Shown in pieces: positions 25,801 to 34,395 of a stretch of 64,000 nt of DNA. Position 1 is the stretch's first letter; every line of letters begins with the position of its first letter. Location of the stretch: positions 1 through 64,000 of the forward strand of contig CAZCVE010000047.1 of NCBI GenBank assembly GCA_964502175.1, given 5' to 3'. The notes under the pieces are model-generated. The model made no database searches. It saw nothing but the letters and a program-made list of their open reading frames with translations, and was not told where the DNA came from. This DNA comes from JAFLCL01 sp964502175 (GTDB taxonomy: Bacteria > Myxococcota_A > Polyangia > Polyangiales > Sandaracinaceae). A program made the translations under genes and the position numbers.

Positions 25801-26203
25801 GGTCTGCTGGGGCGCCAACGCGGCGGGTCAGCTCGGCGACGGAACCACGCTCGCGAGGAGCGCGCCCACCCCCGTCGCCGGCATCACGGGCGCGACCGCA
25901 GTGGGCGCGGGCGTGTATGTGAGCTGCGCGGTGCTCGGAGATGGCACCGTGTCGTGCTGGGGCACCAACGTCGATGGCGAGCGCGGAACAGGCGACCGCA
26001 GCAGCATCGATCCCGCTCCGACGCTCGTGCCCGGAGTGACGAACGCGGTGTCGGTCACCGGCTCGCCTCTCGCGCAAGGGCACATGTGCGCTGTCCTCTC
26101 GGATGGAACCGCGCGGTGCTGGGGCCTCGAGACGATGGGCCGCTCGGCAGTCGGACACGCAATGAACGTTCTGTCCCCAACCCTCCTGCCGATCTCGTAC
26201 TGA
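22898..26203 (+). CDS. RCC1-repeat lipoprotein with Cys-rich spacer
   Basis: 1101 residues. ATG 22898 is picked because GGAGGAG lies about 8 bases upstream. A long signal peptide ends in VALAAC (lipobox), then an Asp/Ala linker to about 120, then a Cys-rich section of roughly 270 residues built on units ending HCGGCGRxC and CExxL, as in other myxobacterial surface proteins. From about 400 to the end there are many RCC1-type repeats (WGxNxxGQLGDGTTxxRxxPxxV), enough for more than one seven-bladed propeller. Most blades keep a CALR/CWG cysteine pair. It is likely an exposed adhesion or binding protein. The next gene begins 5 bases after its stop. Confidence 0.85.
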   Translation: MVSVSLGTKSWAAVRVSRPAFSVALGVVSSVALAACSLVAPDDFTYGLDAGMDAPLERDAGGVDAGADAPSTTDTPPASLDADAASTDAWRDPMADDAALDAEATVDALAADAWAECTDATDCPSRPGSVASCDASRCVYACAPGFESCDGDSRDGCEIDTDTDLAHCGGCGRFCGASGARGSCAGGVCSLTCEDDRGNCDTTSSDCETPLGTMTNCAACGNGCGALEACDTTGATNVCSSTCGSPAMICGGACVDTTSSRSHCGGCDRECPDRPLATERCTSSLCELDCIVGYDDCDGAEDNGCEAPLASSLLHCGMCGRACALPNAAETCTSGECALGACDPSFADCNSVPSDGCERDLRSDSNHCGACGRVCPGSTACVAGVCNPVIDVSTGLNHACALRQSGTALCWGLNEASMLGDGTTFDRGLPTPVSGAGRYSQISVGDNATCAIERVSERVHCWGRNQEGELGDGSPGGNRGTPAPIQPRPSDAAAFAGRRFLEVRSHAVGACARDHMGEVWCWGRGGRTGDGTTAATPAAVRLSAPNNVVELHAGNSFVCARTSGAEIWCWGTNEFGQLGDGTTMNRLSPVRASVPAAERITGGSYFACALSSREVYCWGNNDAGQLGVGFGPHRPTPTSSSGLTADELVCGQRLCFARETGGDWQSWGNGAEGQLGDGGSVPRGTAGPAALVPRTMRPSFGFGSFTVCGIDRGRLSCWGGDYNGTLGLRSEITAPAPVSSTVPLDNLTALGAGIYGTCVVRSGVASCSGLFYVLGASATPYSSSRMRPVPTLPSGMIDVDSGHYTTCAASGSGSTGTVHCWGTGLVIDTLTPTPFAITGGAPTQLTVGANQVCALVLESDGDRVPYCMGSDASGGLGRGTMSGTISATLMPTTSTATDFEEVEAGLAHVCARRETGQVVCWGRGAEGQIGDGTTSNRASPTPVMGLTDAIDVATGERHSCAVRTGGSVVCWGANAAGQLGDGTTLARSAPTPVAGITGATAVGAGVYVSCAVLGDGTVSCWGTNVDGERGTGDRSSIDPAPTLVPGVTNAVSVTGSPLAQGHMCAVLSDGTARCWGLETMGRSAVGHAMNVLSPTLLPISY

Positions 26204-26208
26204 CCTCC

Positions 26209-27003
26209 ATGCGCGCCATCCTCACTCTGGCCTTCTCGCTCTGGCTCTCGACGAGCCCGCTCGCGGCGCAAGAGAGTTCCGCTCCCCCTGCGGAGACTCG
26301 CGACGCGGAGGCGCGCCTCCTGTTCGAGGCTGGGCGCCTCGCATTCGCGGAGGGACGCTTCGAGGAGGCCTTCGGACACTTCCGACGCTCGCACGAGCTG
26401 TCGGGGCGCGTGGAGCTCTTCTACAACATCGCCACCGCAGCAGACCGAGCCGGACGACGTGTAGAAGCCATCGACGCGTACGAACGATTCCTCGCCTCCG
26501 CCGAGCAGGTCGACAACCGTCCGTTCATCGAGTCGCGCCTGACCATCCTGCGTCGCGAGCGCGACGAGCTCGAAGCCGCCCGTGCGCAGCGTGAGGTCGT
26601 CCCTCCGAACGACACCACCGTGGTTCCAGCCGTCGAGGTTCCAGCCGTCGAGGTCGTGCCGCCCGAGGCCACGGCCGCAGCTCCAGTGTCTGCGAGCGAG
26701 CCGACCGTCGCGGTGATCCTCTTCTCGGTGGCTGGTCTCGCTGGTGTGGGTGCGCTGGTCACCGGTGTGTGGGCGCTCGACACGCGGAGCAGCCTCGACT
26801 CGATGTGCCCTGATGGCATGTGCCCCGAGTCTCTGCGTGATCGTGGCCGCGAGATGAGCAGCCTCGCGCTCGCGACCGACGTCCTGGCGGGAACGAGCCT
26901 CGCGTTTGCGATCGGGGGTGTCATCGCCGCGATCCTCACACCGACGACCGCGTCGCGAGAGCGAGCACGCCTGACACCCGCGGGGCTCACGCTCCACTTC
27001 TGA
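26209..27003 (+). CDS. TPR-containing periplasmic protein with C-terminal hydrophobic hairpin
   Basis: 264 residues. The N-terminus is a cleavable signal peptide ending near LAAQES, with no lipobox. Residues 30-110 carry tetratricopeptide-like helices (LLFEAGRLAFAEGRFEEAFGHF, then ELFYNIATAADRAGRRVEAIDAYERFL). A linker has the duplicated VPAVEV motif, and two hydrophobic stretches (about 165-187 and 218-240) suggest membrane insertion of the C-terminal part, with a small Cys-containing loop (MCPDGMC) between them. Such short TPR membrane proteins are frequent in myxobacteria; partner unknown. It sits 5 bases after the RCC1 gene, so they are probably co-transcribed. Confidence 0.7.
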   Translation: MRAILTLAFSLWLSTSPLAAQESSAPPAETRDAEARLLFEAGRLAFAEGRFEEAFGHFRRSHELSGRVELFYNIATAADRAGRRVEAIDAYERFLASAEQVDNRPFIESRLTILRRERDELEAARAQREVVPPNDTTVVPAVEVPAVEVVPPEATAAAPVSASEPTVAVILFSVAGLAGVGALVTGVWALDTRSSLDSMCPDGMCPESLRDRGREMSSLALATDVLAGTSLAFAIGGVIAAILTPTTASRERARLTPAGLTLHF

Positions 27004-27114
27004 GTCGATTGGCACACCGTGCCGAGGATTCACACGTCCACGCGCACGACGCGCGGTGCCGCGGCGTGATCCGCGTGATGCGCGTCTGGAACGCGTCGTG
27101 CTCGGTGCGAGCCG

Positions 27115-28155
27115 ATGGCACAGCCGCCCACGCGCTCGATCCTCGGGGTCGTCGTCACGCTCGCGCGTGTGATCGCCGCCGCGTGGCTCGTGATCACGCT
27201 GCTCGCGTGCTGCACCTCGCGCACGGTCATGCAGTCGGGGCTCGTGCCGTTCGCCGAGCCTCCTCCGCCTCCGAGCTCGCACGCCGCGGCCGACGTCGCA
27301 GCGAGCGCGTCAGGCCTCGCGTTCGTCGAGCCCGAGGAGGTGGCCGACAACCTCGGTCACTACGTGCCGGCAGCGCAGGTGCACATCGCTGGAATGTTGA
27401 GGCCGGTGCGCGGCGTGACGCTGCGGCCCACCGGCATGCTCGCGATCCCGAGCGGCGCGACTCCGCTCAGGCCCGACCTCATCGCGCAGCCGGACCTGCC
27501 CTCGTTCGCGCTCGGCGTCGACGTCGGCTACACGATCGGCGACGAGGACGATCCGCTGTTCGTGAGGCCTCACTTCGGACCCGTCCTCGCGGGCCTCGCC
27601 ACGCGCGTCGCCGATCCATGGCCGGGTCCGAGCGGTGGCTCGGAGATCGGGTGGATGATCCTCGTGCAAGGAGGGCTCGACCTCGGCTACTGGGTCACGC
27701 CCGAGGTGCTGCTGCTCGCGGGCGTCGACGTCCGCAACACACCGAGGGTCGAGGCACTCGTGAGCTCGTGCGACTCCACGACGCCGTTCGTCGACTTCGG
27801 TGACGCGAGCGTCACGGCGCGCGTCAGCGCGGAGGTCGAGCTCACCAACGACATCGCGCTCTTCGCATCTGTCGCGGTTCCTGCGCTCGCGAGCGGCTAC
27901 GGCCCGTTCCCGATCCTCTCGTTCGGTGCGCGGCTGAGCGCAGGCGAGGCGCGCCACGGCCTCGTTCGTCGACGCGTGCAGCTCGCGCGACCACCACGCG
28001 AGTCGACGCCCGCCGAAGAGGCCGCGGCCGAGAGGCTCGCCGATCCCCGGCTACCCACCGACGACGAGCACGACGACGCTCGACGACAGCAGGACGCCGG
28101 TTGTCCCGGTGGGCCATGCGCGAACGTAGGCGCGTTCGACGCGTCGATGCCCTGA
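27115..28155 (+). CDS. Putative outer-membrane-associated lipoprotein
   Basis: 346 residues from ATG 27115. A hydrophobic signal (ILGVVVTLARVIAAAWLVITLLACC) ends in a lipobox Cys around 31. The middle (about 75-290) has strand-rich segments with alternating hydrophobic residues (FALGVDVGYTIGDEDDPLFV, LGYWVTPEVLLLAGVDV, FASVAVPALASGYGPF) that resemble transmembrane beta strands, followed by a charged, Pro-rich tail of about 70 residues with two Cys. A barrel in the outer membrane is possible but not shown. No family recognised. It converges on a decayed gene. Confidence 0.6.
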   Translation: MAQPPTRSILGVVVTLARVIAAAWLVITLLACCTSRTVMQSGLVPFAEPPPPPSSHAAADVAASASGLAFVEPEEVADNLGHYVPAAQVHIAGMLRPVRGVTLRPTGMLAIPSGATPLRPDLIAQPDLPSFALGVDVGYTIGDEDDPLFVRPHFGPVLAGLATRVADPWPGPSGGSEIGWMILVQGGLDLGYWVTPEVLLLAGVDVRNTPRVEALVSSCDSTTPFVDFGDASVTARVSAEVELTNDIALFASVAVPALASGYGPFPILSFGARLSAGEARHGLVRRRVQLARPPRESTPAEEAAAERLADPRLPTDDEHDDARRQQDAGCPGGPCANVGAFDASMP

Positions 28156-28159
28156 CCCA

Positions 28160-28854
28160 TCACCCGATCAACGACTCGAGATCGGGCAGAGCCTTCGAGA
28201 GCGGCAAGACCCGAATGCCGTCGACGTCATAGCTGCGTGTACCGCCGTAGAAGAGGAAGCACCGCGCCATCGGGTAGTCGTGACGGAACAAGCGGAGCGT
28301 GGCGAGATCGCCCTCGCGGTACGTGCTGGATCTCTTCACCTCGATCGCGACGAGACCGCGCTCACCATAGAGCACGAAGTCGACCTCCTTGTGATCGCGC
28401 GTCCGCCAGTGGTGGAGCTCGTAGCCCAGGTTCGACATCTCGTTCGTGGCGCGGAGCTCTTGCGCGACGAGCGTCTCGATCGCGGCGCCCTCGATCTCCT
28501 CGTCTGCGTCGAGCGGCCCGCGTGGACGCAAGGTCCTGTAGACGCCTGCGTCGAAGAAGAAGAATTTGTGGTGCGCGGTCATGTCGCGCTTCGCACGGCG
28601 CGTGAACACCGGGAGACGGAACGACAGCAGCAAGTCGTCGAGGACGTCGAAGTAGCCCTCGACCGTCTTGCGGCTGATGCCCACGTCGCGATGGGGAGCT
28701 GACCGAAGCGGACGGAGCGGGAGAGATCGAAACGATCGCCGAGCTCCGCGGCCGTGAAAGGGTGCATCGACAAGGTGCGCGCGCGTCCCGCGAGGAGGTT
28801 CGCGCCTCCTCGCCGAAGCTTCCGTGCGCTGCGAGCATCGTCGCCATTTTGTAC
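28160..28854 (-). pseudogene. Decayed AAA/DUF4143 ATPase
   Basis: Remains of a gene for an AAA_14/DUF4143 ATPase, a family linked to toxin-antitoxin-like and mobile contexts. Upstream piece (about 28690-28854) reads SARKLRRGGANLLAGRARTL and ELGDRFDLSRSVRFGQLP, which in the family follows the ATPase domain. The downstream piece, in another frame, reads DVGISRKTVEGYFDVLDDLL and, near the end, KEVDFVLYGERGLVAIEVKR (nuclease-like fold), running to the stop at 28160. The Walker A and B part is missing, roughly 50 residues between the pieces are missing, and the frame shifts at about 28685. Three separate lesions make a sequencing error an unlikely sole cause. Confidence 0.8.
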
Positions 28855-28866
28855 CAAAAAATGGCG
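28842..28866. promoter_or_regulatory. AT-rich 9-bp perfect inverted repeat
   Basis: CGCCATTTT, 7 bases, AAAATGGCG. It lies at the truncated end of the DUF4143 pseudogene and 80 bases before the start of the four-domain enzyme gene. It could be an operator for that gene, or a scar of the deletion that removed the ATPase domain. It stands out because the surrounding DNA has almost no A/T runs. Confidence 0.4.
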
Positions 28867-28945
28867 GCGCACGGGGCACGCAGTGAAGCTCGGCGTTCTC
28901 GTGTCGCAGGCAAGCCGTGCTCGCGACAGATAAGCTCGCGGCCGC

Positions 28946-31900
28946 ATGTCGACCTCCGAGATCCGCTCCGACTACGTCGCTGGTCAGTTCCTCGAGCCCG
29001 AAGGCGAGCCGCTCGTCTCCGTAAACCCCGCGAAGGGCGGCGCGACCGTCGTGTCTGCGCGCTGGTCACCCTCGCGCGCGGAGCTCGCGGTGCACGCCGC
29101 GAAGACCGCGCAGCCTGCGTGGTCGCGCCTCTCGCTCGACGAGCGGTGGCAGCACCTCGTGCGCTTCCGATCGGCGATCGAGGCGAAGAAGGAGTACCTC
29201 GCGGACGCGATCGTCCAGGAGATCGGCAAGCTCCGCAGCGAGGCGCGCATCGAGATCCAGACGCTGATCGGGCGCTTCGATCTCGTGCTCGGTCAGGTGA
29301 AGAACGACCTCAAGGACGGTCAGCTCGCGGGCTTCCCCAACGAGGCGCTGCGCTGGCATCCGCACGGCGTCGTCGCCGTGATCGGGCCGTTCAATTTCCC
29401 CCTGCACCTCTGCCACGCGCACGTGATCCCCGCGCTGTTGCTCGGCAACACCGTCGTGATGAAGCCGAGCGAGGTCGCGCCGCTCTGCGGCATCCGCTAC
29501 GCCGAGGTCGCGCACGAAGCGGGGCTGCCCGCCGGTGTGCTCAACGTCATCCACGGCAAGGCGCAGACGGGCTCCGCGATCGTCCAACACCGGGACGTGC
29601 ACGCGCTCGCGTTCACGGGCAGCTGGCCGGTGGGACGTCGCATCAGCGAGGCCGTGCTCGATCGACCCGAGCTCCTCGTCGCGCTCGAGATGGGCGGCAA
29701 GAACACGGCGATCGTGTGTGAAGACGCTGACGTGCGTCAGGCCGCGCACGAGCTGATCGTCGGCAGCTACCTCACCACCGGTCAGCGCTGCACGTGCACC
29801 GATCGCGTGCTCGTTCATCAGTCGCGCAGCAAGGAACTGATCGACGCGCTGATCCCGCTCGTGAGGTCACTGCGCTTCGGCGACCCCGACGACGCGAGCG
29901 CCTTCGCCGGACCGCTCGCGACCGAGGCGGGCCTCGTGAAGCTCGAGCGCGCGATGGCCGCGTGTGAAGCCGCGGGCGCCGATGCACCCGTGCCCGGCGC
30001 GCGCTTACCCGGCGGTTTCTTCCGCAGCGCGTCGTTCCACGTGCTGCCGCGCAACGTGCACGAGCTGCCGGGCTACACCGACGTGGAGCTCTTCGGTCCC
30101 GACCTCGGCATCGAGCTCTTCGAGGACGACGACGAGGCGATCGCGACGGTGAACGCGTCGCCCTACGGCTTCGCCAACAGCGTCTTCACGCCGAGCGACG
30201 GGCGCTTCGATCGCTACTACCGCGACACGCGCGTCGGCATCCTCAACCGCAACCGCTCGACGAACCAAGCCTCGCCGCGGCTTCCGTTCGGCGGCGCCGG
30301 ACGCAGCGGCAACTTCCGACCCGCGGGCAGCTTCGCGCCGCGGAACTTGGCGATCCCCGTCGCGGTGCAGTCGAACGCGCCGTACGCGCTCCCCGTGTTG
30401 CCTGCGCTGCGCGCTCACCTGCCTCTTCCCGATCTCGATCGACTCGAGGCCGCGCACGCGCTCGAGGAAGCGCACGACGCCGCGCGAAGCGTGATCGACG
30501 CCCCGCGGCCCGAAGGCCCGCGCAAGCCTGCGGCCCACGGTGCGATTCGCCTCCCGCAGTCGACCGCGATGGTGGAGCGCTTCCACGCCGCCGATCGCAC
30601 CGTGCGCGAGAAGAAGCTGCCCGTCTTCGATCACCTCCGCAGCCGCGGCGGTTGGTACGTGTCGATCGACGATCAGCCGCTCTCGGTGCTCGACGCGATG
30701 AGCCAGACCGCGACGATGCCCTTCGGCTTCAACGACGACGCGCTCGTGAACGCGTACGTCGAAGGAGCGTTCGGCGACAGCCTCGTGCGCGCGCATCCGA
30801 TCACGCACGGCACCGGCAAGGACGTCGCCGACCAGTACGCCGAGGCGCTGCGCGCGCTCGTGCCCGGCCTATCGACGGTGTGCTTCACCGCCTGCGGCGC
30901 CGAGGCGAACGAGAAGGCGTACGCCCTCTGCCGTCTGGAAGCAGAGGGTCGTCTGCAGAAGCCCGCGGCCACCAAGCTCCTCGCGTTCGACGGCAGCTTC
31001 CACGGCCGCACGCTGCTCTCTCTCTACGCGAGCCACTCGCCGAGCAAGCGCGTGCCGTTCGAGATCGCGGGCTACGAGGTCACCTTCGCGCCCTACCCCA
31101 TGTGGACGAGCCCCGATCCGATCGGTCCGAGCGATCCCGACGGCTGGCGCGCGCTGCTCGGATCAGGCGACATCGAGGGCTTCCGCGCGAAGTTCGCGGA
31201 GCACGACGACGCGCTGATCCGCGCCGAAGCGAACGCGCTGCTGTTCGTGCACGCGCAGATCGCCACGGGCCAGTTCTTCGCCGTGGTGATCGAGCCGATG
31301 CAGAGCGAGGGTGGTGATCGCTACGCCACGCCGCGCTTCCACCGCGGCCTTCGCTTGCTCACGCGCGCGCTCCGCGTGTCGTTGATCATGGACGAGGTGC
31401 AGGCGGGCTTCGGCCTCGGCGGCAGCGTGATCGATGGTGATCACGGCGGGTTCGCGTGGCATCGATCGTTCGGCCTCGTCGATCGACACGGACAGAGCGA
31501 CACGCCCGACTGCGTGCTCTTCGCCAAGCGCGCGCAGGTCGGCGTGGTGATGAGCCGCTACGCCGATCCCGAGCCCACGCAGGCCTTCGCAGCCTCGCTC
31601 GTGCGCGGACGTCTTCACGCGTCGCTGCTCGCGGAGAGCGACGACGCGCAGCGCATCGAGGCGATCGTGAAGGCCGAGCTGCCCACGCTCTCGCAGCGCT
31701 GGTCGCACCTGATCACCAGCCCGCGCGCGCGCGGCTTCGCGCTCGCCTTCGAGCTGCCCACGCCGACGCACCTCGCGCAGTACCTCGCGACGCGCTTCTC
31801 GCGCGGTGCGATCGTGTTCGCCGCAGGCGATCGCACGGTGCGCTATCGCCTCCAGGCGCGCATGACGGAGCGCGACCTGCGCTTCCTCTTCGCGACGATC

Positions 31901-33715
31901 CACCAGAGCCTCGCGTGGCTCGAAGCGCACGGCTGGGCGCACGGCACGGGCACACCCGCGCCCGAGTGGGACGAGACGCCGATGCCGTCGATCGCTGCTT
32001 CCACGCCGACGAAGTGCGCGATCGATCCCGCGCGCGTGGTGATCCGCCGCGCACAGCGCGACGAGAAGGCCGCGATCCTTCCGCAGATCCTCGCGCTCGA
32101 AGAGCGTGTGTACGAGCCCGCGCGGCGCGATCCGGAAGCGCGCCTCGCGATGGGCTTCACGCACGCAGGCGGTGTCGGCATCGTCGCGTTCGAGAGAGAT
32201 GCGCAGGGCGTCGAGCACCTCATCGGCTCGGCAATCGCGTGCCCGCTCGAGGACGTGAGCGAGATGCAGGGCCCCGATCGCGATCCGCACCACGGTCGCG
32301 GCGACAGCGCGTACACCGTCGCGCTGACGATCGATCCGCGCGCGAACGGCCTTCGTCTGAGCGGCCTCGGTCTCGGGACGCGACTCAAGGAAGCGCTCCT
32401 CCGCGCGACGCGCGACGAGAAGAACGCCGACGGCTCACCTCGCTACCAGTGGATGGTCGGTCGCAACCGTGTGGGCCTCGCCGACGCGATGAGCCGCATC
32501 AACGATCGCTTCGGCGCGTACACGGTCTTCCGCCTCGACAAGCAGTACGAAGAGGGCGTCGGCGTCGCGCGCTACTACCGACAGCCGCTGCGTGGCCTCG
32601 CGCCGGAGACGCTCGGTGACACGCGTGACCTCGCGGCCGAGACGTCGCTCGACGTGTGCTCGAGCGTGGTCGCGCCGTTCGCGACGGCGCCTGCTTCGCT
32701 GATCGACGCGGCGCAGAAGGGGGCGCTCGCGGGCCCTGCGGTGAACAAGCTCACGCTCGTGAACTACCTGACGCCCGCGGTCGTGCGCGCGACGGAGCAC
32801 GTGGCTGCGATCGTCCCCGACCTGCCGCACGTGTTCACCACGTCGGGCCGTGACGAGACGTTCGACAAGTCGCTGCGCATGCTGCGCTGGCACCGCAAGG
32901 ACGCGCAGATCGCGATCGGTCTCGAGGGCGGCTACGTCGGTCACACGACGGCGGCGGCGCGCTCGCTCTCCGATCCGAAGACGCACCGACAGGGCCCCGC
33001 GCACTTCGCGTTCCCGCGCGTGCCGCACCCTGCGCTCGTCGGCGTCGCGCAGAGCATCGAGTCGCTTCGCACCACGATCGCGTCGGCGGGCGGTCCGTCG
33101 AAGGTGCTCGGGATGTACGTCGAGATGATCGGCGAGCGCAGCGGCCTCGTGATCGAGCCGGCGTTCCTCGTGGCGCTGAACGCGCTGCGCGCGGAGACGA
33201 AGATCCCGATCGTGCTCGTCGAGACCGCGAGCGCGTACTTCAAGAGCGGCCGAGGCGCGTTCGCGAGCTCGGCGTTCACGCGCGCCGGCTCCCTCGAAGG
33301 GGGAGGCAGCTTCGTGCCGGACATCCTCACGTGGTTCACCGGCGGCCAGCACGGCTACGTGCACGTCTCGGCGCCCTACTTCGTCGCGACCCCGCTGACG
33401 TTCGTCTCCACGTGGGACGGCGACGAGCTCTCGATGATCCAAGCGCAGCACCAGCTCCGCGCGGCCCGAAAGGTCGACGTCGCCTCGCTGGCGGCGAAGC
33501 TCGACAGCGCGCTGAATCCCTTGTCGCAGAAGGGTTTCACGCTGCGAGGCCAGGGCCTCCACCGCGTGATCGACGCCGGCGAGCACGCCGAGTCGCTCGT
33601 GTCGTCGCTCGCGAAGGCAGGCCTCCACACGACCGCGTACGCGAACGGCTGCGTGCCGATCACGCCGGCGCTCGATCAGGTCGACTCCGTGGTCGAGCGC
33701 CTCACGCGCCTCTGA
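28946..33715 (+). CDS. Four-domain aldehyde dehydrogenase / aminotransferase / GNAT / aminotransferase-like fusion
   Basis: 1589 residues. Residues 10-480 match succinylglutamate-semialdehyde dehydrogenase (AstD type): GPFNFPLHLCHAHVIPALLL, Glu248 in LEMGGK, catalytic Cys282 in TGQRCTCT. Residues 540-1010 are a class III aminotransferase of the lysine 6-/ornithine type, with Asp816 (IMDEVQAG) and the PLP Lys861 (FAKRAQVG). Residues 1031-1215 are a GNAT acyltransferase (RRAQRDEKAAILPQI; LGLGTRLKEALL). Residues 1225-1589 again resemble a class III aminotransferase, but where the PLP Lys is expected the chain reads PDILTWFTGGQHGY. I infer catabolism of an acylated basic amino acid: acylate, transaminate to a semialdehyde, oxidise. 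The next gene starts 7 bases later. Confidence 0.85.
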   Translation: MSTSEIRSDYVAGQFLEPEGEPLVSVNPAKGGATVVSARWSPSRAELAVHAAKTAQPAWSRLSLDERWQHLVRFRSAIEAKKEYLADAIVQEIGKLRSEARIEIQTLIGRFDLVLGQVKNDLKDGQLAGFPNEALRWHPHGVVAVIGPFNFPLHLCHAHVIPALLLGNTVVMKPSEVAPLCGIRYAEVAHEAGLPAGVLNVIHGKAQTGSAIVQHRDVHALAFTGSWPVGRRISEAVLDRPELLVALEMGGKNTAIVCEDADVRQAAHELIVGSYLTTGQRCTCTDRVLVHQSRSKELIDALIPLVRSLRFGDPDDASAFAGPLATEAGLVKLERAMAACEAAGADAPVPGARLPGGFFRSASFHVLPRNVHELPGYTDVELFGPDLGIELFEDDDEAIATVNASPYGFANSVFTPSDGRFDRYYRDTRVGILNRNRSTNQASPRLPFGGAGRSGNFRPAGSFAPRNLAIPVAVQSNAPYALPVLPALRAHLPLPDLDRLEAAHALEEAHDAARSVIDAPRPEGPRKPAAHGAIRLPQSTAMVERFHAADRTVREKKLPVFDHLRSRGGWYVSIDDQPLSVLDAMSQTATMPFGFNDDALVNAYVEGAFGDSLVRAHPITHGTGKDVADQYAEALRALVPGLSTVCFTACGAEANEKAYALCRLEAEGRLQKPAATKLLAFDGSFHGRTLLSLYASHSPSKRVPFEIAGYEVTFAPYPMWTSPDPIGPSDPDGWRALLGSGDIEGFRAKFAEHDDALIRAEANALLFVHAQIATGQFFAVVIEPMQSEGGDRYATPRFHRGLRLLTRALRVSLIMDEVQAGFGLGGSVIDGDHGGFAWHRSFGLVDRHGQSDTPDCVLFAKRAQVGVVMSRYADPEPTQAFAASLVRGRLHASLLAESDDAQRIEAIVKAELPTLSQRWSHLITSPRARGFALAFELPTPTHLAQYLATRFSRGAIVFAAGDRTVRYRLQARMTERDLRFLFATIHQSLAWLEAHGWAHGTGTPAPEWDETPMPSIAASTPTKCAIDPARVVIRRAQRDEKAAILPQILALEERVYEPARRDPEARLAMGFTHAGGVGIVAFERDAQGVEHLIGSAIACPLEDVSEMQGPDRDPHHGRGDSAYTVALTIDPRANGLRLSGLGLGTRLKEALLRATRDEKNADGSPRYQWMVGRNRVGLADAMSRINDRFGAYTVFRLDKQYEEGVGVARYYRQPLRGLAPETLGDTRDLAAETSLDVCSSVVAPFATAPASLIDAAQKGALAGPAVNKLTLVNYLTPAVVRATEHVAAIVPDLPHVFTTSGRDETFDKSLRMLRWHRKDAQIAIGLEGGYVGHTTAAARSLSDPKTHRQGPAHFAFPRVPHPALVGVAQSIESLRTTIASAGGPSKVLGMYVEMIGERSGLVIEPAFLVALNALRAETKIPIVLVETASAYFKSGRGAFASSAFTRAGSLEGGGSFVPDILTWFTGGQHGYVHVSAPYFVATPLTFVSTWDGDELSMIQAQHQLRAARKVDVASLAAKLDSALNPLSQKGFTLRGQGLHRVIDAGEHAESLVSSLAKAGLHTTAYANGCVPITPALDQVDSVVERLTRL

Positions 33716-33722
33716 CGCGCAC

Positions 33723-34256
33723 GTGTCGAACGCCGAGGTCATCCTCGCCGCGCTCTCGGACGTGCTCTCGGCCGAGGACGACGTGCGCCTCTGGAGCGCC
33801 CTCGTCACCGTGCTCGTGGACGACGTCGGTACAGTCATCACATCACATCCACCGCGGGATGAGATCCTGTTGGAGATCGGGAGCTGCGCGCACTGGCTGC
33901 GTCCACACCAACTGCGGTGGACGGCCGCCGGAGGCTTCGCCTGGCCCGTCGGCTATGGGAACGACGGCACGCTCGGACGCGACGCACTGCCCGCTTTCGA
34001 GCGATCGCGCCTCCTCCACCTCGATCCCATCACGGGAGCCTGGGCGCCGACTCGAGGCCGACCTGGACGCCGGCCGCTGGTGCTGCGAGTCGCCGTGCCG
34101 ATCCGAAGCACGCGCCATCCTCAGGCCGCCATTCACACGATCTGGATGCCTGGGTCACCTGGAGATCCAGACGTGAAGAGCACGCGGTGCTTGGGCTTCC
34201 GTCTCACAGACGGCGAGTGGAAGCTCGTCGCCGACAGCCGCCCTCTCTGGCGATGA
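33723..34256 (+). CDS. Hypothetical protein downstream of the four-domain enzyme
   Basis: 177 residues from GTG 33723, 7 bases after the large fusion gene, so very likely in the same transcript. No signal peptide, transmembrane segment or known motif. The first 40 residues look helical (VILAALSDVLSAEDDVRLW), the remainder strand-rich with several Trp and Pro (FAWPVGYGNDGTLGRD). The base usage is less GC-biased at third positions than its upstream neighbour by eye, so it may be a more recent arrival. Function unknown. Confidence 0.55.
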   Translation: MSNAEVILAALSDVLSAEDDVRLWSALVTVLVDDVGTVITSHPPRDEILLEIGSCAHWLRPHQLRWTAAGGFAWPVGYGNDGTLGRDALPAFERSRLLHLDPITGAWAPTRGRPGRRPLVLRVAVPIRSTRHPQAAIHTIWMPGSPGDPDVKSTRCLGFRLTDGEWKLVADSRPLWR

Positions 34257-34395
34257 ACACGTCGGGCGCGCCACGTCGATCGCGTCACATCGTCGAGGCG
34301 CGGCGGCGTCCTCGTGACCGGCATCGACGACCGGCAGGCTCGGGGGAGCGCTTCTCGCGCTGACATCCGCGGAGCTGCGAGATCTCGCGCCAACG

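Noticed and set aside
22730..26158. A minus-strand open frame of over 1100 codons opposite the RCC1 gene
   Set aside because: It is Arg/Ala/His-rich with no motif, lies entirely opposite a clear RCC1 protein, and is the usual third-position shadow in very GC-rich DNA.
28160..28879. A complete 239-codon minus-strand gene
   Set aside because: Only the part after about 28690 looks like DUF4143. The preceding residues are Arg/Pro-rich noise, and the true upstream piece is in another frame.
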